A stretch of DNA of 64,000 nt, taken from Phytopythium helicoides. Lineage: Eukaryota; Oomycota; Peronosporomycetes; Pythiales; Pythiaceae. Made by a program: the position numbers and the translations under genes. A model generated the notes under the pieces. The model saw only the letters and a list, made by a program, of their open reading frames with translations. It ran no database searches and was not told where the DNA came from. How positions within the stretch are numbered: the first letter of the stretch is position 1; the number at the start of each line of letters is the position of its first letter. Shown one piece after another: positions 41,537-52,528 of this stretch. Location of the stretch: positions 1,152,501 to 1,216,500 of the forward strand of contig JANFNE010000009.1 of assembly GCA_024867545.1 (NCBI GenBank), read 5' to 3'.

Positions 41537-42836
41537 ATGGCGGCCACGCGCGAGGCGCTGCGGGACGTGGACCGGCGCATCGCGGCGCTGATGCAGGAGA
41601 AGGCGGCGCTGCAGGCGGCGCTGGAGCGCGAGACGCAGCAGTCGCGGCACCTGCAGGCTATGAGCGCCGAGGTGGTGGACAGCAACCCGTACAGCCGGCT
41701 CATGGCGCTCAAGCGCATGGGCATTGTGGACAACTACGAGCGCATCCGCGACTTCTCGGTGCTCGTCGTGGGACTCGGCGGCATCGGCTCGGTCGCGGCG
41801 GAGATGCTCACGCGCTGCGGCATCGGCAAGCTCATCATGTACGACTACGACACGGTCGAGATCGCCAACATGAACCGCCTCTTCTTCCGCCCCGAGCAGG
41901 CGGGCATGACCAAGACGGCCGCGGCCAAGCAGACGCTGCAGAGTGAGTACAAGTTGCGGCTTTCGTACTGCCCTCGTGGACCGCTGACGGTATTACTCCT
42001 GCTACGCAGGCATCAACCCGGACGTCATCTTCGAGGAGTACACGGTGGACATCACGACTACGGCCAACTTTGAGCAGCTGCTGGACCGAATCCAGCACGG
42101 CGGCGTGGACGGCTCTTCCAAAGTCGACCTCGTCCTCAGCTGCGTCGACAACTACGCTGCGCGCACGGCGCTCAACCAGGCGTGCAACGAGCTCAACCAG
42201 GTTTGGATGGAGTCAGGCGTCTCGGAGGACGCCGTGTCCGGCCACATCCAGCTTCTGCTTCCCGGCCGGACGGCGTGCTTCGAGTGTCTTCCGCCTCTTA
42301 TCGTTGCCAGCGGCATTGACGAGAAGACTCTCAAGCGTGAGGGCGTGTGCGCGGCCTCGCTCCCCACGACAATGGGGCTTGTCGCCGCCATGCTCGTGCA
42401 GAACACGCTCAAGTACCTGCTTGGCTTTGGCCAGGTTGGTTATTACCTTGGCTATAGCGCCATGAAGGACTTCTTTCCGTCCGACGTGATGCGCCCGAAC
42501 CCAGAGTGCTCGAACGCGCACTGCCGCAAGCAGCAGGCAAACCCAGAGCACGCCAACTGGCAACCGATGGTGTGGAACGCACTGGGCCATGATGGCGCCG
42601 AGAATGTGGTTGTTGAGCACACCGAGAACGAGTGGGGCATCGAGCTGGGAGGTGATGACGATGCTGCTGGTTTCGGTGCGGCTCCAGTCGAGCAGCCAGC
42701 GCTTGCGTCGGGTATTTCGTTCGCATACGAGCAAAAGCCTGCAGCTGTGGCCGTGACTGCTGACGAGACGTCTGCTAGCGTGAGTAGCGCCGATGTGAGT
42801 CTCGAAGAGCTCATGGGCCAGCTGAAGTCGCTGTAA
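41537..42836 (+). CDS. UBA5: UFM1-activating enzyme (UBA5)
   Basis: Two exons, joined as CAG A|GC ATC (intron about 41943-42009), about 410 residues. It adenylates UFM1 and transfers it to UFC1. A short N-terminal coiled coil precedes the adenylation fold ([36 protein letters not shown]). The catalytic Cys is in [15 protein letters not shown]. Zinc cysteines are in CFECLPP and CSNAHC. The C-terminal UFM1-interacting/LIR motif is conserved as [12 protein letters not shown], and the last residues ([12 protein letters not shown]) match the UFC1-binding helix of animal UBA5. UFMylation is thus implied in this organism. Confidence 0.95.
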
Positions 42837-42992
42837 GTGAATGAATGCAGCGAGGTGTGGGTATGAAAAACAGTTGAGGCTTTTACAAGTTAGATGTCAC
42901 GCTGTACTCTTTTCCATTTGCCTACTCTCAACGGACCAAGTTCAAGATGTTTCCATGTAGACCGCAATGACGGTATTTGCAATCTGTAGGAG

Positions 42993-44668
42993 CTAAGCAG
43001 CAGTTGACGTGCTTCGCTGAGAGCGATCCTGCAGTGTTCGAGCCATTAGCGCATTTTGGATGACTGCGTACAGATGACCGAGGGATTTTTCGTATGCTCC
43101 GCAGAACAGTTCGGTGAGAATTCCGATTTCGTCAGGAGATGATGCATTGCTTGGGCTGTCAACGGTCAAATCAATCGTCCCTTCCTCTTCCCGACTGGGT
43201 GTAATGACGGATGGCGTGACGTAGTTGACCGTCTTGATGATGCAAGTATCCCCTGCATCAGTCAACGGAGTGATTTTCGTCCTGGTGGAATCGTTTGTTA
43301 GTAGACGTTCAAGCAACTTCTCATTGATACCCAGAACGTACCAGCCTTTTTCAATGATCTGGAAGGCATCCTTGGTACCCTTCTTCGCTCGGCAATCTCC
43401 ATGAGAGATCCAATTGATGTACGCAACGTTATCCGCGATAGTGAGCTGGAAGGCGGCAGTCGCATGCAGCAATGCTGTCCTTGAGCCAACTGGGAAAACC
43501 AAATCTGTCGTTGCAAGGAGTTCTCCTTCACCAACTTCAACTCGCTGACGAACAAGATTATCAAGTCGAGTGTTAGACTAGACTAGCAAAATGACATCCG
43601 AGCAAAAACGAACGCCTACTCTCTTCAAGCCTGGCATTTTCTCCAAGAGCCGAGAATCGGACAGGAAGCCCCAGATTTCGTGGGTGACAGCTGCGAATGG
43701 GAACGGCATGCGCCGAACATTGATCCACTCAAGTCGGATTTGGTTGTTCGAGCGTTCGAGCGGATCTGGTCGCGTTTTGATGTCGAAACCATGAGTATCG
43801 CTTGTCATTTTGCCAACCCCAGACTCATTCATCACGCGTTCAGTCACTTGATGTGCATGTGCAACGCGCGAGCGCAGGCTGTTAACAAGATTGGCTGTGG
43901 TTGTAGCAGACTGACGCCTTGGTCGTGGTGCTCCGCGCTCACCCTCTTCACCTCCCTATGCACCAGTTCGTAGTCAACATTAGCAACACTCCCTCAAAGC
44001 CGACAGCCACAGGCACAATCCGTGATACTTACACCAAAGAATGGCCGCTTCCGAATTGCCTTCTCGAGCGTCTTGGAGAATTTGAGTTGCTCTTCGATCA
44101 TAATTCGCAGCTGGGCATTCTCTGCGATGGCCTTCTGGCTAGCAACCTGCTGCTGTTGAGCTACGCGCTGCCACATTGATCCGTCGCGTGCACTGGAAAT
44201 CACCGCTTCTCGTTCAAGATGCCGCAGTTTGAGCTCTAGCTCGCGCACTTTTCCCTTTAGATAGTCAAGTTCCTGGCGCTGGCGGTGCTGGTAGTGCGTC
44301 GACGTCGACCGAGGTGGCGCTATGGGTGGCAACACCGACATTTTGCCTCCGCGTTTGACCTTCCGACTCGGACTCGCACCGACCCGCCCGCCTCGTTTGG
44401 ATCGCTCGTCTCCACTCGAGCTGGTTGCAGCACCACTGGTGGCCTCGCTGCTGCTGCTGACGGAGCTGGCAGCGTACAGCGACTCCTTGTCCTCGTCGTC
44501 CTCGTCGTCCGCGGTCTGCAGCTTCTCCCAGCCTGCGTCCTCGCTCTCGACGTCGTCTTGGGCTTCCTGTCTGTCCTCCAGGCGGCTCTTTCCCTCCAGA
44601 AACAGGTCGAAGAAGCGCAGCACCTCGGCCTCGGATGGCGCCTGGTCGTCCTCCGCCGCCGTCGGCAT
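42993..44668 (-). CDS. M96/bZIP-like oomycete coiled-coil protein
   Basis: Exons about 44668 to 44034, about 43945 to 43620, and 43577-42993. The N-terminus is acidic with Ser runs. A basic segment (RKVKRGGKM) and a coiled coil follow: RQELDYLKGKVRELELKLRH, then SMWQRVAQQQQVASQKAIAE and LRIMIEEQLKFSKTLEKAIR. This arrangement is characteristic of the large oomycete family related to the M96 mating-specific protein. The C-terminal half (DGFDI-like region, LVFPVGSRTALLHATAAFQL, EKGWYVLG) corresponds to its START-like second domain. The join between exons 2 and 3 needs a 42-base intron (43578-43619) to avoid an in-frame TAG, which is short for this genome. It could instead mark decay. Confidence 0.65.
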
Positions 44669-44956
44669 GTTGCCCAGTGTCTCGGGGTCTCGCCGCCGCC
44701 CCGCGCAGTCCAGAGCGTCGGCTGAACCGGAAAGATTTCCGCCGCCTCGTAAGCTGCTCGCGTAACTGAACAGGCAAGTCGCCCACCCAGCGTCCATCTC
44801 CAGGCGCAGAACTCGCTGGCGACAGCTTCCTCCGCGCCGCAGGTCCATCCTTGGCGCGACGTCGCCGCCGCCTCCATCGGCTTCAACCTGCCAACGCCCG
44901 ATTAGTGCCACGGCACTAGGCGCTGCAACTCCAACACCAGCGAGCCACCGACGGCC

Positions 44957-46513
44957 ATGGAGGTGCTGGAGCGGCGAGCGCCACCAAGGCGCAAGCAGCA
45001 CGACTGGCTGGTGGCGCGTGGCTACAACGTGACGTCGCAGAACGGCGAGGACGGCGTGCTGGCCGAGATCTTCGCGCTGCTGGACGCGCGCGAGGGCAGC
45101 GGGCGCCGCTGGTGCGTCGAGTTTGGCGCGTGGGACGGCAAACACCTGAGCAACACGTGGCAGCTGCTGTTCAACGCGCGCGAGCGATGGTCGGGCGTGC
45201 TCATCGAGGCGGACGCCGAGCGCGTGCGCCAGATGCGCGCCATGTACGCGCAGCACGACAACGTCACGTGCGTCAACAGCTTCATAGCGCTCGACGGCGA
45301 TGACACACTCGAGCGCATCCTGGCGCGCGAGTGCCCGGCGCTGCCGGAGGCCTTCGACCTGCTGTCGGTAGACGTCGACGGAGCAGACTACCACATTTGG
45401 GCAGAGCTCGAGGCCTACAAGCCCAAGGTCGTCGTCATCGAGTTCAACCCGACCATCCCCAACAACATCGTGTTCGTGCAGGCGCGAAGCACGCGCGTGT
45501 TCCACGGATCGTCGCTCGCGGCGCTCATCGACCTCGGCAAGAAGAAGGGATACGAGCTCGTCAGCACCACCACGTTCAACGCCTTCTTCGTGCAGCGCCA
45601 GTTCTACCCGCTGTTCAACATCATCGACAACGACATTGACAAGATGCACGACGTGACCATGCCCACCGAGTTCTTTCAGCTATACGACGGCACGCTCAAG
45701 ATCGCGGGCTGCACCAAGCTGCTGTGGAAGCGCCGTGCGATCCCAGAGCATGCGATCCAGGTCGTGCCGGCATCGGAGCGGAGCTTCCCGTTCCAGCCTA
45801 AGGATCACGACGCCGTGGCCGAGGCGAGGAAGCACTGCGATGCATGCCGTGAGAGCGGCACGGTTGACTTCGCGTTCTTTGTTACGAGCGCCAAGCAGGC
45901 ACGCGCCGACAAATTTCAGAGCGAGGTATGGCGCCACACATGGCTTTGCTGGAATGAATCGGTCATAATGGTTATCTTCCAATGAGATAGGACGTGCGGC
46001 GGATCTTGCGCATGGCGATCGAGGTTTGCCAGTCATCGCTAGATGCTAAAGAGAGTGCAGGTAGTGCTGTTTGGGGGCTATGTGAGGAATGGGCCAAGGA
46101 AGAGATTGCACAGAGTCACCAAGAGGAGGCGATCGAATGGTAAGCGCTGGCGTCTTGAACGAATGAACGACAGGCATATCTAACAGGAAGATCGAATGCA
46201 GGTACCGTGAGATGCTTCGGGCACGCCCGCGGTGCTCGCCAAGCGACCGAGCTCGCGTGATGGCAACTATTGGCGAGTACCGAGCTCGACTTAGGCAGTT
46301 CGACGAGGCTGAGATCGAGTTGCAGACCGCCTTGGCAATTGACCCGCAGCACAAGGGTGCGCTGAAGTCTTTGGTATGTTTTACCTTTCGATGTAGTATT
46401 TTCAGTACTGCAAGTACTCACAGTGCTTCATGCAATCGCAGGCGAAGGTGTACACGAAAACAGGGCAAACTGAGCTTAGAGACCAGGTGATTGACCAACT
46501 GCGCTCGTTGTGA
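44957..46513 (+). CDS. FkbM-type methyltransferase fused to TPR-like C-terminus
   Basis: Four exons: the first ends at about 45925 (KFQSE), then DVRRILRMAIE..., YREMLRARPRC... and AKVYTKTGQTE.... The N-terminal 230 residues have the features of FkbM-like SAM methyltransferases: SQNGEDGVLAEIF, WCVEFGAWDGKHLSNTWQLL, SGVLIEADAERV and FDLLSVDVDGADYHIW. Many such proteins act on sugars or small molecules; the substrate is unknown. The C-terminal exons form helical pairs like tetratricopeptide repeats (EYRARLRQFDEAEIELQTAL, AIDPQHKGALKSLAKVYTKT). There is no signal peptide. The tail is joined by clean GT-AG introns in frame. Confidence 0.78.
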
Positions 46514-46586
46514 ATAAAAAACGGAAAATTCGAGTGCGCAACAAGAACCTAGAGTGAGCGACCGTCCACATGTTGGTTTAACTGTC

Positions 46587-49500
46587 CTATCCTTTAGTGA
46601 GGAGATGACGGAAAGCGAAGAGGAGGGACATGGCCACAGAATACGTCTCCGAATCAGATACAAGCCGCTCATCGATATGTTGAGCAACCTGAAGTACCAA
46701 CGGCAAAGGGATTATCCGATCGTGATCTTGCACAGCGATCACCTGCATTGCTGCCAACGCTTGGCTTGATCGCAATGTGTCTCCAATGGCCACGGCTTCT
46801 TCAAGCTCGGGAATCCATTCGGAAAACTGTGATACAGCGTTTGTGATGCTGTCGTAAGTTTCACGGATTTGGTTTTCCTCTTGTATCAACCGTTGAGCTG
46901 TCATTTGCTCAAATGCCTGGACGTACAGATCCCTTGCAATCGTCGGAAGAAAAGAGCTGTTTTGAGGCTGAACAGACTGATCGACAGATCTAGACGACGT
47001 ATCACCTGATACGGAATAAGTTGAACCTGAAGCTGACAAGGACGCTGATGAAGCGCGTAGTGATTGCACCGACTTGCGAGCTAGGTGACCGCGGCTAAGT
47101 GCCTGAATACATGTTGCAGCTTCTTCCTGCTCCAGACGAACGTCGTCTTCGAATCCGGCATCATCAAAATAATCTTCACCATAATCAGGCGGTTGAGATG
47201 GACGAGGTTTATTTTGTCGGCTTCTCCAGAATCGCTGAATTGTGCCAGCAGCAATTTCCTCAACCTCCTGCCGCTCGATGTTCTCGCATCTTCGCCACAC
47301 CGATCGGAAGTAGCGCTGAAGCACTCGAGCAGCAATGCTTCTCGCACCAAAGCTAGCTTCGCTGCTGCACGTGTGTCGGTGTGTCCTGAATGATCCCTGA
47401 ATACGCGAGGCCGCCGCATGCAGACCAATAAGCGTACTTTCGGTCAGTGATCGGCTTTGGTGGCCACGCACAAGCGCCTGAATTTTTGTGGCACTTATTT
47501 CTTCGAGGAAGGTCTGCTCTGCTCGTGTCTGCAAATAAATAATTCGATAGTTAGTTTAGTACTCGAGTACGAATACGGAGGGAAAGCTTCGGCAGCACTC
47601 ACCGCGCGAGCGAGGGCCAAGTCAAAATGTCTTCGCTCAATGTATTGTCGGCTTAGCCGTCGAGCTTGGGAGCGACGAAGTCGCTGCCGAGCTAAATATC
47701 GACGAGATGCGCGCTGAATGCAGCAAGTTGCAATGTCTTTCGATCTTTTGTCACCACTTTGATCTCTTTTTTGCCTCGATTCATGGGGATGGCGGGTTGG
47801 CCAATCGATTTGCTGCAAGCGATTGCGATATGCTTGCTGAATGATATTGGCTGCAATGTCATGCACTTCTTCGCGTTGCAGTAGTAGCAACGCCAGATCT
47901 TCAGCTTCATGGCGATCGCGGTCAAGTAAATAGTCGTGGTGGCGCCGCACCTGCCGCTGGATTTTGTGTGCAGCCTCCTTCTCCTCTTCTAGCTGCTTAG
48001 AAAACTCATTAGTACCTGCACATCACATGGTCCTAGCATCTATCATAGTAATTCAACGCACTTTTTTGGTTTTCTGGATTCTCTGGCGGCAAAATGCACC
48101 ACGAAAAACTCGCTGCAGCACTAGCGCAGCTGCATTCCGAATTAGCTCTCTTTCCGAGATTCCGCCATCTTCAACGATCTTGAGAATTGGAGGAGTAGGA
48201 GCGTGCTGAGCGAGTTTGTTATTCACAGGGACTGCGTGGTTATCGAGATGCTGTGAAGGATTTTCAAGTTCGTTATCATCTCGTTGGTCGAGTAGACTAA
48301 GCAACGAGTCACTCCGCATGCGCTCAAGTTTTGCACGCATCTTGGACAATGATGCGGTCCGAGGAGTCTCAACTAGTTCATCCTCTTTGGCTGGACTCTT
48401 TGCCACTGAAGTTTGCTGCTGCTGTTTGACTTTATCCACGCTGGCGGGTCGATGAGGACTGCCGATGTCATCTCGTATGTTTTCAGCAATTTGCTTCATC
48501 CGGCGCAGGTATGCCATATGGCTGATTCGTTGTTTTGGCATGTCAGAGTCATCATCTTCACCCCCATAGCCGCTCGACACATCGCCAGCGTCGCCAATGT
48601 CACCGTTACGACACTCTGATTCACCACCGGACTCTAATGAAGTCGACGATCGACTGTAATCTAGCGCTTCTCGATGCCTTCTGCCGTTGTTGAGTCGTGT
48701 GGATGGTGAGCAATTTGGTGAATCATCAGGCTGATGCTGAACTACCTTATTAGTTGTCCCTTGAGGCAGTCTTTCCTCGTCATCGCTCGGATCTTCGTCC
48801 TCGTAGACTTCACAGTCGTCATTTTCGTCTTCAACTCCATTGGTTTGTAGGATATATCGAGGTTTTGAGGAGGCTCCAGAAGCGCTGTGTGGCCTCCTAA
48901 TCTGTCTGAAATTTCGTGATGGTGACAATGTAGACGTCCTTGCCTTTGCTCGACTCGGAGGTTCAGCATGATGTTGGGTACTGTTAGCTGTGTTGTCCAA
49001 GTCGTACTGTTCTTCTAGCTTCCGCCAGTGACGATCGATAGTCGGCTCGGGTTTGCTATGTACTTGATTGAAATGGCTTGTTGAGCTAGAACCGTAGAGT
49101 CGTCCAGACATGGGGCGTCGAGTCCGTGCTGACGACGACGACGCGGATAACGGACGCTGTCTGCGTGCTGTTCCTGCACCACCGGGGCCGGTTGCAGACC
49201 CTGAGCTAGAATTTGACGGGTTTGTTGCCCCAGTGGATGGAGGAGCCGGACGGTAGCATCGAGAAGCGACGGTCGCCTCGTAGGATAAGTTTGTCTCTCG
49301 TGGCTTTGATGAAGCTGGCCGTAGTGGACGCCCGCCTTGCATTGGTCTTCCTGCTGATTTCGGACGTGATGCACTGTGCTTACGCTTGGCATCATCCAGT
49401 GCACGCTGGAAAGACGCACAAAGAGCAGCATTACGCTCTCGGTACCTGTTGGCGAGCTCTAGCGCTTTCCGGAACCACTGCAGACTAGCATCACCTCGTC

Positions 49501-50362
49501 CATTAAATTCAAGCTCAACTGCAAGGTTGTGATACGCAACAGCAAGAGATATCAGCTTCTCTTCGCGTGTTGCCTCATCTAGGCGAGCTCCCCCGCCTTC
49601 TTCAAGACGAACAAGCTCGTCCTGAGCGTGGAAGATAGCAGCCTGCGCGTGCTCTAGAGCAAGCTCGTGACGACCAAGCTGAGATTGAATTGCGCACAAG
49701 TTCAGATGCGTCACGGATAAGTTCACGACGACTGTGATGGACGACTTCGTGCCTGGTGCTCGAGCAGCCTCATCGCTAATTGCTCCACCGATTCGCGCTG
49801 CTTCTTGCAGATATCGCAGGGCTGCTCGAGGTTTGCCGAGTTTCCGGTAGCAGCAGCCAAGGTTGTTTAAAGTCAGGACTTGCAGCGGTGCTGAGATGGC
49901 CACGCTGAAGTTACCAGGTGCGGTGATGGCTTCAGCCTTGCGCAATAGTGCTAGACACTGATCAAATGCGGATGCTGTTGTCAGAAATTGCATCGCGAGC
50001 GCATTCAGCCCGAGCACGACCTCCTCTAGTGCTGCCCGTACTTGAGGGTTGTCAGCACCTAGCATTCGACGTTGCAGCCATAGCCCTTGCTCCAGACATC
50101 CAAGCGCCTCGAGGTCCATTCGTTTCTCTCGTAGACAAGTTACAGTCGAGCGCAGCATGTCGAGCAATGCACGGTCACTTGACGTACTAGACCCGCTGGA
50201 GTTGTTGCTGCTGGCTCGCTTTGGCGAGCGTGATGGAGATGGCTTGGACCGTGGAGGAGAGCGCCGCGCTGTGTGGGATGTGTACGCCGGCATCTCGAAA
50301 TTTGCCCCGGGATTTGGTCCCGATGGCGCGGATTGACTAGGTGGCCGTGCGTAGAATGCCAT
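46587..50362 (-). CDS. TPR and multi-IQ-motif protein
   Basis: Three exons split by short introns at about 47.95-48.05 kb and 47.53-47.60 kb; about 1,200 residues from the ATG at 50362. The N-terminus is Ser/Arg-rich. Residues about 65-330 are TPR-like (LTLNNLGCCYRKLGKPRAAL, AVAYHNLAVELEFNGRGDAS). A long low-complexity Ser/Arg/Pro region follows. The C-terminal third contains at least six IQ-type helices that would bind calmodulin: AALVLQRVFRGAFCRQRIQ, ANIIQQAYRNRL, IATCCIQRASRRYLARQR, ATKIQALVRGHQSR, AARVLQRYFRSVW and ATCIQALSRGHLARK. Such TPR/IQ proteins are common in cilia and the cytoskeleton; a flagellar role in zoospores is inference. Name not assigned. Confidence 0.75.
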
Positions 50363-50647
50363 GACGTCTCTAGCAGTTCGACTGGCGAGCTGAACTGGAT
50401 TGGCGTGCAACTATGGACGAGCGTGCATTTGCGACTGGGCTACCTCGCTTGATGCCCAGACGGCGGACGACAGGGTCGGGACGCCCGTTTCTCTATCGGC
50501 TGCTAGTGAACATTGCCAAGCTGAGACGCGAGCCAATTTAGGCTGCTTTCCGATATTTTGAGCATGAAGCCGACAGACACTCCATGCCACGCATCAATAG
50601 CCAACAGATTCAAGACAACAGAGCACCGTGGCTTGTCGTGTTCAACG

Positions 50648-52246
50648 TTACGAGTCGCCGTGAGGCGCCTTGTGTTTGTGCTCGAGCGCGGTGAGCCGCC
50701 GTTGCAGCGATGCAATCTGTTCTGCCTGCACGGCGACTACTTTGAGCAAGTCTTGCTTCTCGCCCTGCAAGCGCTCAGCCATCTGCTTGTACATGTCTGC
50801 GAGCTTGGCCGACTCGTCTCTCGTGGTCACTTGGTTGCGACCGAAGCGATTCTCGTAATCCAGATCCACGCTCATTGCCTTGACCTTGGCGCTGTTACTG
50901 CTGCCGCGTTGCCGGTCGTGGAGTGCAAGTTGCCGGGCGTCCAAGCGGCCCACGATCCCAGGCATAGAAGTGTTGGATCCTACGCGTCGGAGAGCTGGTT
51001 TGTGGGCTGGTGACCGTGCAATCCCCAGAGGTCGAGGTGACGGAGGCGCACCGTTCTTCTTGATGGGCGCTGGCGGCGAGGCTGGTGGTACTCCGGTTGA
51101 TAAATTAGATGTGTGGAATGGGCTGCTGGCTCCTGGCGGTGGAGGTGGAGCTGCAAACAGATCACTGGCCGATTGTGGAGCACTCAAAGTAGTCGTCGGT
51201 GGCTGATCCGCTACCGCTACGTTGCTCGCTGGCGTCTGGTCAGCCGTTTGATGCTGGAATGGATCGGCCGTGTGCTGCTGTGTCGGAGTTTGTTGGAACG
51301 GGTCTGACGCGTGCTGCGGGTGTGTGGGTGTCTGCTGGAACGGGTCTGTCGTGCTTTGGTGCAGTGTTGGCGCTTGCTGGAACGGATCACCAGCGTTTGT
51401 CTGCGTTTGCTGAAACGGGCTGCCCGAGTCCGACTGAGCAGCCTGGTCGCTGACGCTGCTGCTGGCGAAGAGGTCGCTGACTGACCGCACATCGTCCTCT
51501 ACTGCTGGCGCAGCCTGCTGCGGCTGATAAACTTGCTGGACTTGGATGGGCTCGGGAGGCGCCTGCTGCTGGAAGAACGAGTCTGCGGCCGCGTATCCGT
51601 TGGCGACCGGCTGTCGGTCGCTGGCGGAAGACGCCGCGCTGCTCGAGGACTTTGGCGGCGCGCGCACTCCACCCGCCTGCTGGAAGAAGGCCGCGGCCGC
51701 CCTCCCATCCGCGCTCCTGGGCGGCGCCGCCACGCGTCCGGGCAGCGGACGCGCGTCGTCGTTCAGGTCGACCGTCTCGTAGGTGGAGCGCGCCGAGAGC
51801 GGGATCTCGTCGTAGGCGCTGAGCGCGTTGCCCGAGCCGCGGCGTTGGCTGCCCGAAGACGACGGCGGCGGCGGCGGGTGCTGCTGGTTGCGCGCAAACT
51901 CCTGCGCCTGGTACTGGTACGGGTTGTGCTGGTAGTAGAAGAACGCGGGGCTCTCTGGCGGCGGCGCGGCCGGCGGCGGCCCCGCGCTCGCGAGCGGCCG
52001 GAAGTCGCGGCCCGAGCCTGGCGCGAAGGCTCCGTAGCCGCCGCCAGCGAGCGCCGAGGCCCCGCCGGTCGCTGAGCGCGGAGGCAGCGGGTACAGCCGC
52101 GCGCCGGACGAGCGCGGAGGCCCCGCGGCGCGCGGCGGAGGCGCCAGCAGCGACGCCAGCTGCGGGTTGTCGCGCGCGTCATGGGCCTGCGCAGGGGCGT
52201 CGGCGGCCTGCGGGTCCGCGACGAACCGCTGGAGCAGGCGGTTCAT
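50648..52246 (-). CDS. DPF-repeat protein, endocytic-adaptor-like
   Basis: 532 residues, one exon, ATG at 52246. Most of the protein is disordered and Pro/Gln/Ser/Ala rich. The middle has tandem units of the type DPFQQTPT: four DPF tripeptides plus one SPFQQ, and SDLFA motifs on both sides. DPF is the tripeptide that binds the AP-2 alpha appendage in proteins such as Eps15 and epsin, so a clathrin-adaptor function is suggested. The last 60 residues are a coiled coil (LADMYKQMAERLQGEKQDLL, VVAVQAEQIASLQRRLTALE). No EH or ENTH domain is visible, so this is not a standard member of those families. Confidence 0.65.
   Translation of the reverse strand: MNRLLQRFVADPQAADAPAQAHDARDNPQLASLLAPPPRAAGPPRSSGARLYPLPPRSATGGASALAGGGYGAFAPGSGRDFRPLASAGPPPAAPPPESPAFFYYQHNPYQYQAQEFARNQQHPPPPPSSSGSQRRGSGNALSAYDEIPLSARSTYETVDLNDDARPLPGRVAAPPRSADGRAAAAFFQQAGGVRAPPKSSSSAASSASDRQPVANGYAAADSFFQQQAPPEPIQVQQVYQPQQAAPAVEDDVRSVSDLFASSSVSDQAAQSDSGSPFQQTQTNAGDPFQQAPTLHQSTTDPFQQTPTHPQHASDPFQQTPTQQHTADPFQHQTADQTPASNVAVADQPPTTTLSAPQSASDLFAAPPPPPGASSPFHTSNLSTGVPPASPPAPIKKNGAPPSPRPLGIARSPAHKPALRRVGSNTSMPGIVGRLDARQLALHDRQRGSSNSAKVKAMSVDLDYENRFGRNQVTTRDESAKLADMYKQMAERLQGEKQDLLKVVAVQAEQIASLQRRLTALEHKHKAPHGDS
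51253..51418 (-). repeat. Imperfect tandem repeat encoding (D/S)PFQQxxT units
   Basis: Five copies of a degenerate unit marked by gctggaacgg-like starts at about 51253, 51292, 51333, 51376 and 51409, spaced 33-43 bases. All spacers keep the reading frame. The repeat lies inside the DPF-repeat gene. Confidence 0.6.
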
Positions 52247-52528
52247 GTCGGCGGGGGGAGCGGAGAACACGCGGGGCACTTGGCGTTTGTATGCCAGGCG
52301 CCCATGTCCATGGGGCTGCCAGGAAGTTCCTGGACAAGGGCCAGTGATGGGGTGGACACAGTACTAGGGACGGAGCAGGTTGAAGCGGATGACACGACGA
52401 CGCACAAACATGTTGTTGTTTTTTTTCGCTCTCCCTCCCTTCCAACCGATTCTCTCTTCCCGTTAGCAGCAGGCACGCGACGGCCTGGTGCCGAGAAGGC
52501 TGGCGTCTAAATACTACGTGGCGGCGCC

